A stretch of 64,000 nucleotides of DNA from Succinatimonas sp. CAG:777 (GTDB lineage Bacteria; Pseudomonadota; Gammaproteobacteria; Enterobacterales; Succinivibrionaceae): the NCBI GenBank assembly GCA_000431835.1, contig HF987960.1:1-64000 (forward strand), read 5' to 3'. The notes under the pieces were generated by a model. It was not told the origin of the DNA. It was given only the letters and a program-made list of their open reading frames with translations, and searched no databases. Each line of letters starts with the position of its first letter. The stretch's first letter is position 1. Shown here in pieces: positions 1-7,610 of the stretch. Position numbers and translations under genes: made by a program.

Positions 1-43
1 CCGGTGGTGTGAGAGGGGCGAGCCTAAACTCCCCCTACTCGAT
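1..43 (+). mobile_element. 3' end of a group II intron (partial)
   Basis: The first bases read GGTGGTGTGAGAGG, then a G-rich/C-rich hairpin (arms about 14-18 and 32-36) and CTACTCGAT. This matches my recollection of the end of bacterial group II introns: the distal strand of domain V, then domain VI with its bulged branch-point A (about position 37), finishing at the intron-exon junction near 42-44. The rest of the intron and any maturase gene lie outside the window. The identification rests on remembered consensus only. Confidence 0.5.
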
Positions 44-184
44 TCCTAAATTCTTATAAACACCTCACCTTACAAAACAAATTGTTTTAAAACAGTATTG
101 CTCTTGATAAAATCAGCTATCAATTCCTTTCACAAAACAGATGTCTTCAGTTTTTTAGTGAAGCAAAATTAAGTGAGTGCTGAT

Positions 185-1039
185 ATGGTAGATAAAGTAA
201 TCAAAATAGGCGATATTGAAGTTTCAAATTCAGGTAAATTTGTACTCTTTGGAGGTATGAACGTACTTGAAAGCCGTGATTTGGCAATGCAGATCTGCGA
301 GCATTATGTAAAGGTAACAGAAAAGTTACATATTCCCTATGTCTTTAAAGCAAGCTTTGATAAAGCTAACCGCTCTTCAATTTATTCATATCGTGGACCT
401 GGTCTAGATGAGGGTATGAAGATCTTTGAAGAAATTAAAAAGACCTTTAATGTACCAGTTATTACTGATATTCATGAAAAAGAACAGGCTCCAGTTGTAG
501 CTCAAGTTGTGGACGTTTTGCAGATCCCTGCTTTTTTAGCAAGACAGACTGATCTTGTAAATGCTATGGCAAAAACAGGCAAAGTTATTAACATTAAGAA
601 GCCTCAGTTCTTATCACCAGGTCAGATGGTAAATATCACTAAAAAGTTCGAAGAGTGCGGTAACAGTAATTTATTGCTCTGTGATAGAGGCACTTGCTTT
701 GGCTATGACAACTTAGTAGTTGATATGCTAGGTTTTGGTGTCATGAAGCAGGTATGTGGCAATTATCCAGTGATTTTTGATGTTACACATTCATTACAGT
801 GCAGAGATAGTACTGGTGCAGCCTCAGGTGGTCGTAGAGCTCAGGTTAGTGATTTAGCTCGTGCAGGTATGGCTGTAGGAATTGGAGGTTTATTCTTAGA
901 GGCTCATCCAAATCCAGATACAGCAAAGTGTGATGGTCCTTCGGCTTTACCTCTAGATAAACTAGAACCATTTTTAGCTCAATGCAAAGCAATTGACGAC
1001 TTAGTAAAGTCATTTGCTCCATTAGATACTTCAAAATAG
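185..1039 (+). CDS. kdsA: 3-deoxy-8-phosphooctulonate synthase KdsA
   Basis: Cytoplasmic enzyme that condenses arabinose 5-phosphate with phosphoenolpyruvate to KDO 8-phosphate for lipopolysaccharide inner core. The protein is near-collinear with E. coli KdsA: FVLFGGMNVLESRDLAM near the N-terminus, KASFDKANRSS, the RGPGLDEG loop, KKPQFLSPGQM, and the C-terminal HPNPDTAKCDGPSALPL region. Length of 284 residues is normal. The ATG at 185 aligns with the E. coli start; an in-frame GTG at 173 would add four residues. It is monocistronic here, with a strong hairpin just after the stop, so the cell makes LPS. Confidence 0.96.
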   Translation: MVDKVIKIGDIEVSNSGKFVLFGGMNVLESRDLAMQICEHYVKVTEKLHIPYVFKASFDKANRSSIYSYRGPGLDEGMKIFEEIKKTFNVPVITDIHEKEQAPVVAQVVDVLQIPAFLARQTDLVNAMAKTGKVINIKKPQFLSPGQMVNITKKFEECGNSNLLLCDRGTCFGYDNLVVDMLGFGVMKQVCGNYPVIFDVTHSLQCRDSTGAASGGRRAQVSDLARAGMAVGIGGLFLEAHPNPDTAKCDGPSALPLDKLEPFLAQCKAIDDLVKSFAPLDTSK

Positions 1040-1065
1040 CCCAAGTTTTTAACTATTTTGAAAAC

Positions 1066-1095
1066 AAAAAGCTGTACTAGACAGTACAGCTTTTT
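1066..1095 (+). terminator. kdsA terminator, probably bidirectional
   Basis: A 13-bp perfect stem (AAAAAGCTGTACT and its complement) with a 4-nt loop has A5 on one side and T5 on the other, so it can act on both strands. Before the transposon inserted at 1118 it would also have ended the convergent metQ transcript. Confidence 0.85.
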
Positions 1096-1109
1096 AGGTA
1101 AGATCTAAA

Positions 1110-1117
1110 AATTACTT
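1110..1117. repeat. Left 8-bp target-site duplication of the transposon
   Basis: AATTACTT lies immediately outside the left inverted repeat and is repeated exactly at 6027-6034 outside the right one. Eight bases is the duplication length known for IS1595-family insertions. Confidence 0.9.
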
Positions 1118-1143
1118 AGCTCTGTTCGTACAATCAGTTGATA
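1118..1143 (+). repeat. Left terminal inverted repeat
   Basis: 26 bp beginning AGCTCTGTTCGTACAATC, exactly the reverse complement of 6001-6026. The next base (1144) no longer pairs. Confidence 0.95.
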
Positions 1144-1175
1144 TAAATATTTTTGAGAGATTTATGAGATAATAT

Positions 1176-1221
1176 AAAGCCAAACAGACTATATGACAAT
1201 ATTCACTAGCTGTTTGGCTTT
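1176..1221. terminator. Hairpin inside the left transposon end
   Basis: A 12-bp stem (AAAGCCAAACAG / CTGTTTGGCTTT, arms 1176-1187 and 1210-1221) with a 22-nt loop. On the plus strand T6 follows, so it would block readthrough from outside into the element. On the minus strand, where it lies just beyond the specificity gene, the tract is weaker (TTTATATT). Confidence 0.65.
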
Positions 1222-1248
1222 TTTATAATTATAAAAACTTGCTAATAT

Positions 1249-2496
1249 TTATCTTTGTGATAAATCTACATTAGTATTCTCAATTAACCATTGAGAAGCA
1301 TATTCTTCATTCTTTTCAATTGCAATTTCAACACTTTGAATTCCTTTTTTAAGTAAATCGTTTGCACGATTTCTTAATCTAAACGACTCCTGCACTTTTT
1401 GTGCGATTTTTGTTTGAATTTTAATATCAAGAACAGGAATAACTAGCTCTTTTATATCTCCAAGTCTCCAATGCTCAATAATAGAACCTCCAGAGTCTCT
1501 TTCTGCTTGAAGTTGCACAACATTTGAATTTAAAGTTAATGCAAGATAATCTGGTAATATATCAGTTGTTTTAACAGTAAGATGCAATAACGCACTTGAT
1601 GTTACCGCATCAATATCCTCTTCAACTTTATAAGCAATACCTATAGAACCGTCTTTTGAAAAAAGAATTGAGTCTTTTTTGTGGTTAATAGCGGATTTAT
1701 ATTTAGCCTTATCCAAGTAAATTTCTGTCTCAGATATCCCGAATTTAGATAAATCACTAACTCGTATAAAAGGAATTCCATCTTGCCTATATTCATCACT
1801 GCCAGGCTCAATAGACTTAGCAATTTTAACTATATTTGAAAGTTTCTCAGGATTTTTTATGAGAGGGAATAACTTATCATATTTATCCTGATAATATTCA
1901 GCGTCTAAACGCTTTGTCTTACAAAATGAATTGAGATATGACTTTATAGAATAATTCTTAGAATTTTGAATACCGTTAATATGTAATTCTATATTTAATA
2001 GCTCTTCTGCACTTTTATATCCTTTCTCAGCATTTTGAACTGATAATTGCGATTTAACAAATATATCATCTAGTAATGATTGGAATTTATTTGAAAATCG
2101 TGGAATTCTTACATAAGAGACTTCATTACAATTCAAATTTATTTGTTCTGTTTGTCTAGAATAATAATATAAATAATTTTTTCCATAAAAACTGTTTAAG
2201 TAAAAATACACATAATATGGAGAAATAATTGCGTCATTTACTCTGATTTGCACAATATTTTGATTAATATTACATGGCAGTAGATCTTTTTGTATTATTG
2301 CACTTCTCGCTACAACCTTTTCTGTAGCTCCAATTATTGTTGTAATAATGTCATTCGGTTGAAGTGTAGTTCGTGAGATTTGTTCATTCCCCAATTCAGA
2401 TAAATAGTCATTGAAATTTCTATCAATATACCCGTGACGGACGTTATCCGTTTTTATAAAAGCAATATTTCCATTATAAAAATCAGCATTTTTCAT
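1249..2496 (-). CDS. hsdS: Restriction-modification specificity subunit (HsdS-like), 5' end damaged
   Basis: DNA-recognition subunit of a type I or BcgI-like system. Both conserved helical spacers are visible: one around residues 150-175 (SAEELLNIEL) and one at the C-terminus (RANDLLKKGIQSVEIAIEK). The second target-recognition domain begins KRLDAEYYQDKYDKL. The only ATG in frame (2496) falls inside the first recognition domain, because the matching element RIDSHFFEKKYKKI lies upstream in the same open frame. The product from this ATG would miss about 70 residues, so either translation starts at a non-standard codon or the gene is start-less. It follows the methylase gene by a few bases and is presumably co-transcribed with it. 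Confidence 0.8.
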   Translation of the reverse strand: MKNADFYNGNIAFIKTDNVRHGYIDRNFNDYLSELGNEQISRTTLQPNDIITTIIGATEKVVARSAIIQKDLLPCNINQNIVQIRVNDAIISPYYVYFYLNSFYGKNYLYYYSRQTEQINLNCNEVSYVRIPRFSNKFQSLLDDIFVKSQLSVQNAEKGYKSAEELLNIELHINGIQNSKNYSIKSYLNSFCKTKRLDAEYYQDKYDKLFPLIKNPEKLSNIVKIAKSIEPGSDEYRQDGIPFIRVSDLSKFGISETEIYLDKAKYKSAINHKKDSILFSKDGSIGIAYKVEEDIDAVTSSALLHLTVKTTDILPDYLALTLNSNVVQLQAERDSGGSIIEHWRLGDIKELVIPVLDIKIQTKIAQKVQESFRLRNRANDLLKKGIQSVEIAIEKNEEYASQWLIENTNVDLSQR

Positions 2497-2706
2497 TGAT
2501 GGTGTATGCCCAGTTTGAATTCCCTTACATACAATATCCTTTAATGAAAAAGTTGGATATTTGTTTATTGTAGATAATATTTTTTTATACTTCTTTTCAA
2601 AAAAATGACTATCAATACGGCAACAGTTAGCAAGATCAGAGAAAATAACAGAATACTTTATTTCGCTAATTTCAAGCCCATCTAACAGATTATCAAATTT
2701 TTCCCT
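2497..2706 (-). other. Open upstream coding stretch of the specificity gene, start codon apparently lost
   Basis: The frame stays open up to a TAA at 2752-2754 and encodes typical HsdS N-terminal sequence (KFDNLLDGLEISEIK, RIDSHFFEKKYKK, GIQTGHTPS). It contains no ATG, GTG or TTG. An AGG codon at 2704-2706, 14 bases after the methylase stop, sits where a start Met would be expected. A single T-to-G change from ATG would explain this. The AGG-from-ATG idea is inference; the coding character of the stretch is seen directly. Confidence 0.7.
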
Positions 2707-2720
2707 GTTAAATGGGCTAT

Positions 2721-4826
2721 CTAAAAATTTACAAAGGAAAGTTTTTCCTTCTTAGCAAATTCAATAAAAGCTTCAGCTATACCGTCTTGAGTTATTCCAT
2801 CATGGTTAAATAAATCATGTTTAACAATCAAATGCCCGTGTGTATCAAGTAATAATTTTGAGTCTTTCTCTACATATATTTTGTCTCCGGAGTTGTCTTT
2901 ACTTGGTTCTTGCATAGATGCAAAGAAAATATTGTAGTCATCAACTCTTGGGCAAAGCTTATCATCCCACTTTTGAACAAATAGAACACTCGTCTTAGTT
3001 CCAGTATGTGGTTTAAAAACGTTTCCATGTAAACCAACAACAGCAAGAATACGACATTTATCTGCAATGTAATTGCGAATATATTGTTCTGTTGAATTGT
3101 TGAATCTGCCTTGAGGAAGAACAATGGCCATTCTTCCTCCTGATTTTAGAAAATCTAGATTGCGTTCAATAAAGAGAATATCCCTACTTACACTTGTTGC
3201 CTGCTTAAATTCTGTTTTATAGTAAGTATTTTCCGTAAAAAAAGTTGCATCAGGGTGATTTAATGCTGTTGCAAAGTTTAAATCACTTTCAATTATTTCA
3301 ACATTTTTAGGTTTTGTTTTTATTTTCTTGAATGAGATCTTTTTAGCTAATTCATACTTAGAAAGGATCTCTCCTTCTTTAATATCTCCTGCAAATGGGG
3401 GGTTAGCCATAACAATATCAAAGTTAAAATCTCTATTACTTTTACTATCTTTACGAAGTTTCTTCAGCTTTTTCCAACCTTCGGAATAAATGTCGCTCCA
3501 AGACTCTTCTTGAATTTTTTCATTCCAACGAGAAAAATCTAATGTATTTAGATGCAATACATTAGTTTGTCCATCACCAGCAATAAGATTTAAAGTTCTA
3601 CCTACTCTTACAGTTTTTTCATCAAAATCAATAGCAAATACATTGTCTTTTACATAATCAGTACACTCTGCTGGTTTTTGTTCTGTTGTAAATAGATGAC
3701 TCTTTTCTAAACCTTTCTGTTTTAAAATTTCTTCCCATACGTAGAAGATTGTGTGTACTGGAAATCCACATGACCCAGCAGCAGTATCAATTATTTTTTC
3801 ATCAGGTTTTGGATTTAACATTCTTACACACATATCAATTACGTATCTTGGTGTGAAATATTGTCCCTTTTCACCTTTTGAAGTCTTACCAATTAGGTAT
3901 TCAAAAGCCTCATCAACAACTTCAAGATTAGAATTAAAAAGTTTTACGTCCTGTAATGATGACAAACAAATAGATAAATGAGATGGGGATAATAGAATTT
4001 TATCGTCACTAGCGAACACACCTTCCCACTTTTCTTTGGCTTTATTGAACAATTTCTGGATCTTTTCTTTTAAATCTTCGTCGGTCTCACCGTAATTTCT
4101 AAATTCAAGATAACGGTCTGCTTTACGACCACTCTCCATTTCATCGTAAAGCTTTGTAAAGATGAGCTTAAATACTTCCTCAAAAACATCTACTCCAGCG
4201 TTAGCAAGAACTTCATCTTCCATTTCAAGAATTAAATTTTTTAAAGATTTTCGTTCGTTAACTAATTTATCTTTTTTTACTAAAGTTTCTATTGTCCAAC
4301 GTTCAGTAAGAATATCTGTAAGTTTTTGTGAAGCTTTAGGAATTGAGTTAATATCTTCAAAATAATTAGGATCTTTGCGATGATAATATGAAATACTATC
4401 ACCGTTCGTCCAAACTCCTATTGGTGCACCAGTAGCATTACAATAGCTCTTTAATTGTTCTTTACCATCTTTTAGCTTAGGCTTTTTTACTTCTACTATT
4501 ATGTAAGGACTATTAGCATGATTTTTGTCAAAAACAACTATATCTGCTCTTTTCTTTTCTCTTCCAAAAGTAATTTCCTGTTCAACTTGAATATTATCAA
4601 GAGAATAACCATAGTCATGCACAAGCTTTATTAGCATTAATTGTCTAATAACTTCTTCAGGCTTTAATTCTATTTGTTTCTTTCTCTTAAAGCAGGTTAC
4701 ATAAACTTTGTTTTTATTAAGATCATTAGTTATATTACTTTCTAGTGTAGAAATAGTTTTTTCATCAAATTGAGTTAATTTGTAAGGGGATTCTTTTAAA
4801 AGAGCAGATAATACATTTGAAGACAT
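2721..4826 (-). CDS. N-6 DNA methylase with N-terminal PD-(D/E)XK nuclease domain
   Basis: Single-chain cutter-modifier expected to pair with the adjacent specificity subunit. Residues about 40-150 form an HsdR-N-type nuclease fold: RADIVVFD (Asp95), then VEVKKP (Glu112, Lys114). Residues about 190-680 are an HsdM-type adenine methylase: GQYFTPR (320-326), AdoMet motif DTAAGSCG (346-353) and catalytic NPPF (474-477). There is no separate HsdR motor gene, so the layout is that of BcgI-type enzymes (nuclease-methylase chain plus S chain), not classical type I. The start is supported by a strong AAGGAGGT site 7 bases upstream. Cleavage activity is inferred from intact motifs. Confidence 0.9.
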   Translation of the reverse strand: MSSNVLSALLKESPYKLTQFDEKTISTLESNITNDLNKNKVYVTCFKRKKQIELKPEEVIRQLMLIKLVHDYGYSLDNIQVEQEITFGREKKRADIVVFDKNHANSPYIIVEVKKPKLKDGKEQLKSYCNATGAPIGVWTNGDSISYYHRKDPNYFEDINSIPKASQKLTDILTERWTIETLVKKDKLVNERKSLKNLILEMEDEVLANAGVDVFEEVFKLIFTKLYDEMESGRKADRYLEFRNYGETDEDLKEKIQKLFNKAKEKWEGVFASDDKILLSPSHLSICLSSLQDVKLFNSNLEVVDEAFEYLIGKTSKGEKGQYFTPRYVIDMCVRMLNPKPDEKIIDTAAGSCGFPVHTIFYVWEEILKQKGLEKSHLFTTEQKPAECTDYVKDNVFAIDFDEKTVRVGRTLNLIAGDGQTNVLHLNTLDFSRWNEKIQEESWSDIYSEGWKKLKKLRKDSKSNRDFNFDIVMANPPFAGDIKEGEILSKYELAKKISFKKIKTKPKNVEIIESDLNFATALNHPDATFFTENTYYKTEFKQATSVSRDILFIERNLDFLKSGGRMAIVLPQGRFNNSTEQYIRNYIADKCRILAVVGLHGNVFKPHTGTKTSVLFVQKWDDKLCPRVDDYNIFFASMQEPSKDNSGDKIYVEKDSKLLLDTHGHLIVKHDLFNHDGITQDGIAEAFIEFAKKEKLSFVNF

Positions 4827-4869
4827 TTACTGCACCTCCTTTATAAAAGAGAAGCAGTATTTACTATTA

Positions 4870-4926
4870 CTAAATATAGAGAAGCGTTTTACCCCCCCCC
4901 ACCAACACTAACTTATTGATTTTCAT
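4870..4926 (-). CDS. Short leader reading frame containing a G9 tract
   Basis: The reading frame MKINKLVLVGGGKTLLYI begins 12 bases after the transposase stop, with an AGAGG ribosome site 7 bases before its ATG. The G9 run lies inside it. With nine Gs it stops at 4870. With eight Gs the frame would continue to a TAA abutting the methylase ATG (TAAATG), and with ten it stops directly after the run. It could therefore be a slippage-controlled leader for translational coupling; whether it is translated is unknown. Confidence 0.35.
   Translation of the reverse strand: MKINKLVLVGGGKTLLYI
4892..4900 (-). repeat. Homopolymeric G9 tract (C9 on the plus strand)
   Basis: Nine identical bases in otherwise AT-rich DNA, 66-74 bases upstream of the methylase start. 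Runs of this kind near RM genes are a known source of phase variation. Confidence 0.8.
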
Positions 4927-4938
4927 ATATAAACCTCT

Positions 4939-5943
4939 TTATACAGGGATTGCAACTCTTTTGCTTACATCGTGAGATTTTTCAGAAAATCTGTTGGTAA
5001 ACACGAAGTCTGCAAAGATCTGCTCTTTATCTTCTACTGAGCCTAAAGAATAATTCTTGATATTATTCCAAATCAGGTAATTGTTAAGATATTTAGTTGC
5101 TACTCCTCTAAAGTTATAGATGATAAACATCTTTAGTATGGAGTGGTAACTGTTGATTTTAGCTATGTTAAAGGTTCCTTTAGAGCCTTTACCTGACTTA
5201 ATTTGAACTAACTGTAAGTTATGTTCACAGGCAATCTTATTGTAAGCTGAATTTCTGTCAGTAACCAGAACAGAGCTCTCAACTATTGACCTAGAGAAAA
5301 CTTTTCTTAAGTCTTTAACTGTAGGTTTACCTAAATTGGTAATTACAGATTTTGAAAGACCGTTAAGATTGATTGCACAAGGCACACATACCTGCTTTGA
5401 TGAAATACCACGAGTATGAGTACACTTTCCTCTATGATGACTTTCTCTAGGTAAATTAAAATTTGATTTTTTATGATTTCCTTTGAAGCTTAAAGCAAAG
5501 AAGGTTTCATCAGCTTCGACAACGCCATCCAGTTTTACTTCATCGTGCATTGTTTACAGAGAATCTAAAATCTTATGTCTCCATTTAAATGCTGTATCAG
5601 CATTGATACCACATTCCTTAGCACTCTTTCTGATACTCATTCCCTGCATCATGCAGTTAATGTATTTTCTCCATACTTTCTCTGAATAAGGTGATTTATA
5701 GAGAATGGTATTAGTTTTGGCTGTGAAAGTTTTATTGCAGTCTTTACATAAATATCTTTGTTCTCCTTTGTCAGATTTCCCAAATTTAACTATGTGCTTG
5801 GATTTGCAATAGGCACAGTTGCAAGTAGTTCTAGACTTAGACTGAGTTGTAGAATTTTCACATTTTACTTTTCTTAAAAAGGCTTTCTTTTCAGATTCTG
5901 AAAGGTTATTGAAAAGTTGAAATAATGTATTTAGCTCTGTCAT
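4939..5943 (-). pseudogene. IS1595-family (ISXO2-like) transposase interrupted by an in-frame stop
   Basis: Two reading frames (5943-5554 and 5550-4939) are in the same phase, separated by a single TAA at 5554-5556 and one Thr codon. Joined they give about 334 residues, the usual family length. The first part has a zinc ribbon (CAYCKSKH...CKDC) and a helix-turn-helix; the second has the DDE-type core: DGVVEADETFF, VLVTDRNSAY and a late YH...FRGVATKYLNNYLIW block. A CAA-to-TAA change (Gln to stop) explains the break. Restart at the ATG five bases on is possible but would give only the catalytic part. Confidence 0.9.
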
Positions 5944-6000
5944 ATCATCACCATAATTATTTCTATTAACTATTTAAATTATAGAATAAAAATAATGTTT

Positions 6001-6026
6001 TATCAACTGATTGTACGAACAGAGCT
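6001..6026 (-). repeat. Right terminal inverted repeat
   Basis: Perfect 26-bp reverse complement of 1118-1143. The transposase start lies about 58 bases inside it. Confidence 0.95.
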
Positions 6027-6034
6027 AATTACTT
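6027..6034. repeat. Right 8-bp target-site duplication
   Basis: AATTACTT, identical to 1110-1117. The metQ stop codon (complement of TTA, 6029-6031) lies within this copy. Confidence 0.9.
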
Positions 6035-6853
6035 AGCTTCTTTAGAATAATCTGGTACAAACCATAAGCCGTCGTTATTCTTGTCAAGGTACTCTTTAAA
6101 TTCTTTTGACTGATAAGCATCTTTAATATCGTTAGCCCAAATGCTGTCCTTGTACTTATCCTGTACAACTACCTGTAGTAATAAGTGAGGAGCAATGGTC
6201 TCTTCAGCTAACTTGGTCTTAGGAGCAACTTTTGCGTTGTAAACAACAGAACCTGTGATAACTACATAAGCAAAGTCAGTTGCTACAGCTGGAATACTCA
6301 TTGAATGCATCTCAACAAATTTTAACTTGTGAGAATTCTCAATGATATTGTTCTGAGTTGCCTTAGTCTTATCGATATTTGGATCAAGCTTAATCCAACC
6401 AATCTTCTCTAGAATGTTATAAGCACGAGCTGTATTTGAAGCATCATTTGGAACAGCAACTACATCACCATCTTCTACTTTTGATAAGTCATTCTTTGAG
6501 CCTGGATAAATACCTGCTAAAACTGTTGGAATAGGAGTAATAGCTGCTAGGTGACCGTCCTGCGCCTTATTGAAGTTCTGCATGTAAGCTGTGTGCTGTT
6601 CAACGTTGAAATCAACTTCACCTTCGTTTAAAGCAATATCCGCCTGTAATAGGTCAGATACGTCAACGCCTTTAATGGTATAGCCTTCTTTTTCTAAGAT
6701 TGGCTGGACACCATTGATGAATAGTTCTGAGTAAGGACCCTGTGACTTACTAAACACCAAGGTTGAATGATCTTTATCAAAAGCAAATGCACTATTAGCT
6801 GAGATTGAAGTTGCAACTAAAGCTGCAAGTAAGGTTAATGATAATTTTTTCAT
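6029..6853 (-). CDS. metQ: D-methionine ABC transporter substrate-binding protein MetQ
   Basis: Periplasmic methionine-binding protein of the MetNIQ importer. A classic signal peptide starts at MKKLSLTLLAAL and ends near SANSAFA; there is no lipobox, unlike the E. coli lipoprotein. NlpA-family signatures include GVDVSDLLQADIALNEGEVDFN, VPNDASNTARAYNIL and the FAYVVITGSVVY region. The ATG at 6853 has an AAGGAAA site upstream; longer frames lack a signal sequence. It is the last gene of an M20-metN-metI-metQ operon. The transposon inserted exactly at its stop codon, leaving the protein intact but removing the native downstream terminator. Confidence 0.95.
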   Translation of the reverse strand: MKKLSLTLLAALVATSISANSAFAFDKDHSTLVFSKSQGPYSELFINGVQPILEKEGYTIKGVDVSDLLQADIALNEGEVDFNVEQHTAYMQNFNKAQDGHLAAITPIPTVLAGIYPGSKNDLSKVEDGDVVAVPNDASNTARAYNILEKIGWIKLDPNIDKTKATQNNIIENSHKLKFVEMHSMSIPAVATDFAYVVITGSVVYNAKVAPKTKLAEETIAPHLLLQVVVQDKYKDSIWANDIKDAYQSKEFKEYLDKNNDGLWFVPDYSKEAK

Positions 6854-6935
6854 AATAAATTTTTCCTTAATTGACTGAAACTTGTTTATTGTTAATAAAA
6901 CGAATCCTGTGGGATAACCAATTAAAAAACTTTGA

Positions 6936-7610
6936 TTAGTGCTTTCTAGCTTTTGCAGCAAAGTAGTTACCAATGCTCTGAATGATCTGCACAAAGACTA
7001 TAAGCACGATAACTGTGAACAGCATCAAAGGGAAGTTCATTCTCTGATAGCCATAGGTTAAAGCTAAATCACCTACACCACCGCCACCGATGACACCAGC
7101 CATTGCAGTTGCTCCTAACAGACCGATAGTACCAATGGTAGTTGAGAGAATTAGTGAGCCTTTAGCCTCTGGTAACCAAAAGTGAATAATGATTTGGAAT
7201 GTAGTAGCGCCCATTGCCTTAGCAGCTTCAATAATGCCGTGATTTACCTCAAGTAAGCTGTTTTCAAACAGTCTTGCTAGATATGGGGCAATAAAGAAGG
7301 TTAAAGGTACTAAGGCTGCAGTTGTACCAATACGTGTACCTACAATGGCCTTAGTTACAGGTAGAATGAATACTAGGAGAATAATAAATGGTATTGAACG
7401 CACGATATTGATAAAGGCATTTACAATAAAGAATACATACTTATTCTCTTTGATACCGCCTTTTCTTGAGAGTACTAAGATTAAGGCTAGGACAATACCA
7501 ATTAGTGAGCCTAGAACTAAGGATACAAATACCATGTATAAAGTTTGATTAGCGCAGTCAATTAACTGAGACTGTGTTACGTCAAGAGATTTAAAGAATG
7601 CGTCCATCAT
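6936..7610 (-). CDS. metI: D-methionine ABC transporter permease MetI
   Basis: Inner-membrane permease of the methionine importer, 224 residues with about five hydrophobic segments. The family blocks IVRSIPFIILL, MGATTFQIIIHFWLPEA (the EAA loop that docks on MetN) and GATAMAGVIGGGGVGDLA are visible. Its start overlaps the end of metN by four bases, a sign of translational coupling. metQ begins 82 bases further on. Confidence 0.95.
   Translation of the reverse strand: MMDAFFKSLDVTQSQLIDCANQTLYMVFVSLVLGSLIGIVLALILVLSRKGGIKENKYVFFIVNAFINIVRSIPFIILLVFILPVTKAIVGTRIGTTAALVPLTFFIAPYLARLFENSLLEVNHGIIEAAKAMGATTFQIIIHFWLPEAKGSLILSTTIGTIGLLGATAMAGVIGGGGVGDLALTYGYQRMNFPLMLFTVIVLIVFVQIIQSIGNYFAAKARKH

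Larger units (their letters stand above)
1118..6026 (-). mobile_element. IS1595-type transposon carrying a restriction-modification cassette
   Basis: The 4,909-bp unit is bounded by perfect 26-bp terminal inverted repeats (1118-1143 and 6001-6026, tips AGCTCTGTTCGT) and a perfect 8-bp target duplication AATTACTT. Inside, all on the minus strand, are a transposase of the ISXO2/IS1595 type (broken by one stop codon), a nuclease-methylase fusion and a specificity subunit. IS1595-family elements with passenger genes are known, so cargo as such is not new; a complete nuclease-methylase-specificity module as cargo is the notable part. The insertion site is the 3' end of metQ. Exact ends make a recent insertion likely, while the broken transposase means present movement would need help in trans. 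Confidence 0.9.

Noticed and set aside
1..50. Possible tRNA or 5S rRNA end
   Set aside because: No T-arm GTTCGAATC or CCA end and no match to the 5S 3' half; the group II intron end explains the hairpin and CTACTCGAT better.
2870..4365. Short frames in other phases within the methylase gene
   Set aside because: They lie inside a gene with clear motifs in the main frame and show no ribosome site or family signature.
1249..4826. Classical type I RM locus missing hsdR through deletion
   Set aside because: The nuclease is already fused to the methylase and the transposon ends are exact, so nothing needs to be missing.
4939..5943. Transposase as two independent genes
   Set aside because: Both parts are in one frame with a single stop between them, and each alone lacks domains needed for activity.
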